Shown: in pieces, positions 13,230 through 15,866 of the stretch | Layout of the letters: each line of letters opens with the position of its first letter | Position numbering within the stretch: the first letter of the stretch is position 1 | Assembly: GCA_020025735.1 (NCBI GenBank) | Contig: JAHHRP010000030.1 | Span: 1 to 15,866, forward strand | Reading direction: 5' to 3' | DNA from: Evtepia sp. | GTDB taxonomy: Bacteria > Bacillota > Clostridia > Oscillospirales > Oscillospiraceae | DNA length: 15,866 nt | Translations under genes and position numbers: made by a program | The notes under the pieces: generated by a model | What the model was told of the DNA's origin: nothing | What the model saw: only the letters and a program-made list of their open reading frames with translations | Database searches by the model: none

Positions 13230-14681
13230 TCACTTAGCGGCCAAATCCATCAGGCCGGGCTTCTTAATAATCTCCGTAATACGGATGCCAAAGTTGTCAT
13301 CGACAACCACCACATCCCCTCGGGCTACACACATACCGTTGACAAACAGATCCACCTGATCGCCTGCCAATTTGTCCAGCACCACAAGAGAACCTTTGGA
13401 ATAAGTAAGGATCTCCTCCACCCTCCGGGTAGTCCGTCCGATTTCTACGGACACCTCCAGGGGAACTGACATGATAAGCTCCAGGTTCTCTGTCTGTTCC
13501 TGGCCCAATCGCTCGGTAGCACTGGTAAAGGAAACTGGTATCGGCTGGGTACTGATGAGTCGATGCTCCTGTGGCTGCGGCTGCACTGGAGGTGGTGGCG
13601 CCTGCATCACCGGGGGTGCCATCTGCACTGGTGGCGCCATCTGTACCGGGGGCGCTACCTGCGCCGGGGGCGGTACTGGCGCTGCCGGAGGAGCCATTTG
13701 GCCCATCATACGCTCAATCTCTTCCTGAGAAAGCTTTCCGCCGCCGCCACCTGCGGATGCCGCAGGCGTGGGGGCCGGTGCTGCGGGGGCAGGCGCCGGC
13801 TCTGAGGCAGCCATCTGGCCCATCATGCGCTCAATCTCTTCCTGAGAAAGTTTCCCGCCGCCGCCTGCGGATGCCGCAGGCGCGGGGGCCGGTGCTGCGG
13901 GGGCAGGCGCCGGCTCTGAGGCAGCCATCTGGCCCATCATGCGCTCAATCTCTTCCTGAGAAAGCTTTCCGCCGCCACCTGCGGATGCCGCAGGCGCGGG
14001 GGCTGGCGCAGGGGTTGGTTCCGGCGCAGGGGCAGAAACCGGGGCGGGCGCACTTTCTTCTTCCATATCCTGGTCTAGATTCTCCAATCCCATGCCGAAT
14101 CCAGCCAACAACTCTCGGGCCAGATCCACGGACATGACATTGACAAACTCACTTTGCAGCGCATCCTCAATATCCAGGATGAATGTCACCACCACCAAAG
14201 GGCTGCCCATATCATGGAAACGCTCTTTCTTAAACTCCTCCAGGTCTTCCAGACCAAATGACTCAGGCGTTGAGATGTTGACTGATCTGCCAAGGAACGT
14301 AGACAAGGCTGTGGAAGCCGCACCCATCATTTGGTTCATGACCTCACAGACCGCGCTGATACTCAGATCGTTTAACTCAAATTCTTCATCTGGCGTCTCC
14401 ATGCCCATGAGGATATCCAGGATCACTTTCACATCCCCGCGCTTCAGGAGCATAATGTTGCTGCCCTCCAGGCCAGAGACATACCTGATCTCCACCCCGA
14501 TGGCAGGTTCCAGCTCACCCAGAGTGAAATCCTCCAGAGCCACCACCTGCACCGTTGGTGTTGTGATGTCCACGCGCTTGTTCATCAGGTTAGATACCGC
14601 TGTGGCAGAAGACCCCAGACTGATATTCATTACCTCGCCAATGGCGTCCAGCTGCATGGAGTTAAATACCTTTTGACTCAT
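13230..14681 (-). CDS. fliY: FliY, flagellar motor switch phosphatase with three internal CheY-docking-like repeats
   Basis: 483 residues from the ATG at 14681. An in-frame TTG at 14690 overlaps the fliM stop (TTGA) and sits 4 bases from AGGAG, so a 486-residue form is possible. Residues 1-200 are a CheC-like phosphatase with both sites intact: D12-E16-N19-P42 and S109-E113-N116-P139. Residues about 208-375 are an Ala/Pro-rich linker holding three copies of LSQEEIERMMGQM (about 240-252, 278-290, 317-329), each after a Gly run. Residues about 385-483 are the SpoA/FliN C-ring domain (LELIMSVPLEVSVEIG, VDLFVNGMCVARGDVVVVD). The repeats resemble the FliM and FliY N-terminal CheY-P-binding peptide, which usually occurs once and at the N-terminus. 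The protein is much longer than the roughly 380-residue Bacillus FliY. It acts at the cytoplasmic C-ring. Confidence 0.95.
   Translation of the reverse strand: MSQKVFNSMQLDAIGEVMNISLGSSATAVSNLMNKRVDITTPTVQVVALEDFTLGELEPAIGVEIRYVSGLEGSNIMLLKRGDVKVILDILMGMETPDEEFELNDLSISAVCEVMNQMMGAASTALSTFLGRSVNISTPESFGLEDLEEFKKERFHDMGSPLVVVTFILDIEDALQSEFVNVMSVDLARELLAGFGMGLENLDQDMEEESAPAPVSAPAPEPTPAPAPAPAASAGGGGKLSQEEIERMMGQMAASEPAPAPAAPAPAPAASAGGGGKLSQEEIERMMGQMAASEPAPAPAAPAPTPAASAGGGGGKLSQEEIERMMGQMAPPAAPVPPPAQVAPPVQMAPPVQMAPPVMQAPPPPVQPQPQEHRLISTQPIPVSFTSATERLGQEQTENLELIMSVPLEVSVEIGRTTRRVEEILTYSKGSLVVLDKLAGDQVDLFVNGMCVARGDVVVVDDNFGIRITEIIKKPGLMDLAAK
13701..14010. repeat. In-frame tandem repeats of 114-117 bases within fliY
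   Basis: The block beginning GCCCATCATGCGCTCAATC on the plus strand recurs at 13701, 13818 and 13932, so the periods are 117 and 114 bases. Copies are nearly identical: only a few substitutions plus one 3-base indel that adds a Gly codon, and the third is partial on the right side. Encodes the Gly-rich/LSQEEIERMM/Ala-Pro module. Near-identity at synonymous positions suggests recent duplication or homogenisation. Confidence 0.9.
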
Positions 14682-14686
14682 AGCTC

Positions 14687-15703
14687 TCAACTGTCTCCTC
14701 TTCCCTCGTTGTGGTAGACTTGTCCGATCTTAATGGCGATATTGTTTTTCTGGACCCCCATCTTCCCGCTGAACCAGGGATTTCCCCCGATCCGCAGATA
14801 GATCGGCTCGTCTTTTGGATGGCCCAGGGCGATCACATCCCCAAGTTCTAAGCAATATAGATCCTGTAACTGCAGGACGGTGCGACCCAACTCAGCAGTA
14901 AGTTCCAAGTCAGAGTGCCGCAGGATATCCAAGATCTCATCTCGGTGGCTCTCCCCCACACTGCGGCCACTCTGGTTGAGCGCTGCAATCTTACCGAACA
15001 CATTGGTAAGCATCATACCCGGCAAACACACGCTCAAGCTTCCTTCGCAGTTGGGAAATTTCAGGTTGACACTGACAATAATTACCGTCTCATCTAACCC
15101 AATCAACTGCACCAAGGTTGGGTTGTTTTCTATCCTGCGGAACGTGAAGTTCAGGGGCAGGTAGTTTTCCCAGCTGCCTCCCAACACAGAGATGAGACTT
15201 TTGGCAACGGTCTCATACAGGCGAATCTCCACGTCAGTGAAGTGATAGTTGGCCGGCAAGCGATTGTCTGCCTCACCGCTGCCGCCCATAAGCCGATCCA
15301 TCATGTTCAACATGAGGGGGGTTGTGAAGTGAAGCATCACAGGATTTTCCTCTGTCTCCATTGGCGCCCCTTCACTGTCTACATCTGCCAAAGCCAGCAC
15401 GTCTCCCTCGGTGAGGGCGTTAAAGAACTCATAGAATCGCTGCTCCTCAATGGACTCCACCTCTACTTCACAGATGGTGTGCAGCCAGGCGTTGATGCGG
15501 GAGGCCACAATACGTGTATAGTTTTCAAACACACCGCTGAGCATTTTCAGGTGATCTTTGGTAAACTTCCGGGGACTATAAAAGTCATATTTCCGGTACC
15601 GTTTCTCCTGTTGCTCGCCTCCTTTCTCATCGGAGCCATTTCCCCCACTCTGCATTGAACTGAGCAGGGCGTCAATTTGACTTTGCGATAATACTTCCGA
15701 CAT
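14687..15703 (-). CDS. fliM: FliM, flagellar motor switch protein
   Basis: 338 residues; ATG at 15703 with AGGAG 7 bases upstream. The N-terminal LSQSQIDALLSSM (residues 5-17) is the CheY-P-binding peptide. A flexible linker (about 18-35) leads to the CheC-like middle domain (YDFYSPRKFTKDHLKML, LMLNMMDRLMGG), which lacks phosphatase motifs as is normal for FliM. The C-terminal SpoA domain follows from about 250 (LRHSDLELTAELGRTVL, LELGDVIALG). FliM, with FliG and FliY, forms the C-ring that sets rotation direction. The TGA stop at 14689-14687 is 5 bases before the fliY ATG, so the pair is translationally linked. Confidence 0.97.
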   Translation of the reverse strand: MSEVLSQSQIDALLSSMQSGGNGSDEKGGEQQEKRYRKYDFYSPRKFTKDHLKMLSGVFENYTRIVASRINAWLHTICEVEVESIEEQRFYEFFNALTEGDVLALADVDSEGAPMETEENPVMLHFTTPLMLNMMDRLMGGSGEADNRLPANYHFTDVEIRLYETVAKSLISVLGGSWENYLPLNFTFRRIENNPTLVQLIGLDETVIIVSVNLKFPNCEGSLSVCLPGMMLTNVFGKIAALNQSGRSVGESHRDEILDILRHSDLELTAELGRTVLQLQDLYCLELGDVIALGHPKDEPIYLRIGGNPWFSGKMGVQKNNIAIKIGQVYHNEGRGDS

Positions 15704-15756
15704 ACTACTTCTCCTACTTCTCCGCGCCCGGCATTCTGCTTTGACTTTCCTGCCAA

Positions 15757-15866
15757 TCAGGGGGACGCATGTACAGGGTCCCCACCATTACGCATGGTAT
15801 AGTATTGTTCTGTGCTGTCGCCAGACAAGTCACCCATATTTAAACCGGTGACAATCAGCTCTACAC
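15757..15866 (-). CDS. C-terminal fragment, possibly MotB/OmpA-family, upstream of fliM
   Basis: The last 35 codons of a minus-strand gene end in TGA at 15759-15757, 53 bases before fliM. The open frame begins VELIVTGLNMG, which resembles the terminal strand of OmpA/MotB domains (commonly R-R-V-E-I-x-I). The following 25 residues, SGDSTEQYYTMRNGGDP and so on, look like a disordered tail. motB commonly precedes fliL-fliM in clostridial operons, so MotB is my best guess. FliL, the other expected neighbour, usually ends differently. The other two minus-strand frames contain stops. Too short to be sure. Confidence 0.45.
   Translation of the reverse strand, partial: VELIVTGLNMGDLSGDSTEQYYTMRNGGDPVHASP

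Noticed and set aside
13701..14010. Possible CRISPR-like repeat array
   Set aside because: Repeats are 114-117 bases, in frame, with no unique spacers; they code for protein modules of FliY.
13571..14137. Long plus-strand open frame opposite fliY, Pro/Ala/Arg-rich
   Set aside because: It is the mirror of the GC-rich repeat linker of fliY; no ribosome site or recognisable domain, and the opposite strand is clearly coding.

Overview
The window reads as chromosomal DNA from a flagellated, Gram-positive spore-forming lineage, most likely class Clostridia (an Oscillospiraceae-like gut or anaerobe group). The gene set and order (fliM-fliY-cheY-fliO-fliP-fliQ-fliR-flhB-flhA), a FliY-type rather than short FliN switch protein, CheC, CheD and CheV, strong GGAGG-type ribosome sites and frequent TTG starts are all typical of Firmicutes. 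The taxon is an inference from these traits; no 16S or similar marker is present.

Left edge (1-650): the first 18 codons of a minus-strand zinc-ribbon protein behind a near-perfect sigma-A promoter, an unassigned intergenic stretch with hairpins, then a minus-strand tRNA-Gly(CCC) with its own promoter and terminator. Next comes a single plus-strand gene (649-1554) for a cysteine-rich protein with Cys-Asn-Pro repeats, perhaps a spore-surface or sporulation protein. Its terminator faces the terminator of the large operon, so the two units converge at 1584-1668.

Main body (15866 down to 1698): one long, tightly packed minus-strand flagellar/chemotaxis operon. In transcription order it encodes the end of a probable MotB-like protein, the motor switch (FliM, FliY) with CheY, the type III export gate (FliO, FliP, FliQ, FliR, FlhB, FlhA), a FliA/SigD-type flagellar sigma factor, two rod/hook-basal-body proteins, the adaptation/phosphatase pair CheC-CheD, the coupling protein CheV, and a degenerate EAL-HDOD signalling protein. 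Most gaps are under 45 bases and several genes overlap. Compared with the Bacillus fla/che operon, flhF, flhG, cheB, cheA and cheW are absent from the flhA-sigD interval, and cheC/cheD lie after the sigma and rod genes.

The most interesting feature is FliY. Between two intact CheC-like phosphatase sites and the C-terminal SpoA (FliN) domain it carries three tandem copies of a roughly 38-residue module. Each holds an LSQEEIERMM motif resembling the CheY-binding N-terminal peptide of FliM, which is present in this operon's FliM as LSQSQIDALL. This suggests a multivalent CheY-P docking linker in the switch. Others worth a look: CheC has lost the Asn of its first phosphatase site; the sigma factor has an unusual C-terminal tail that overlaps the next gene by 74 bases; and TTG starts recur behind out-of-frame ATGs.
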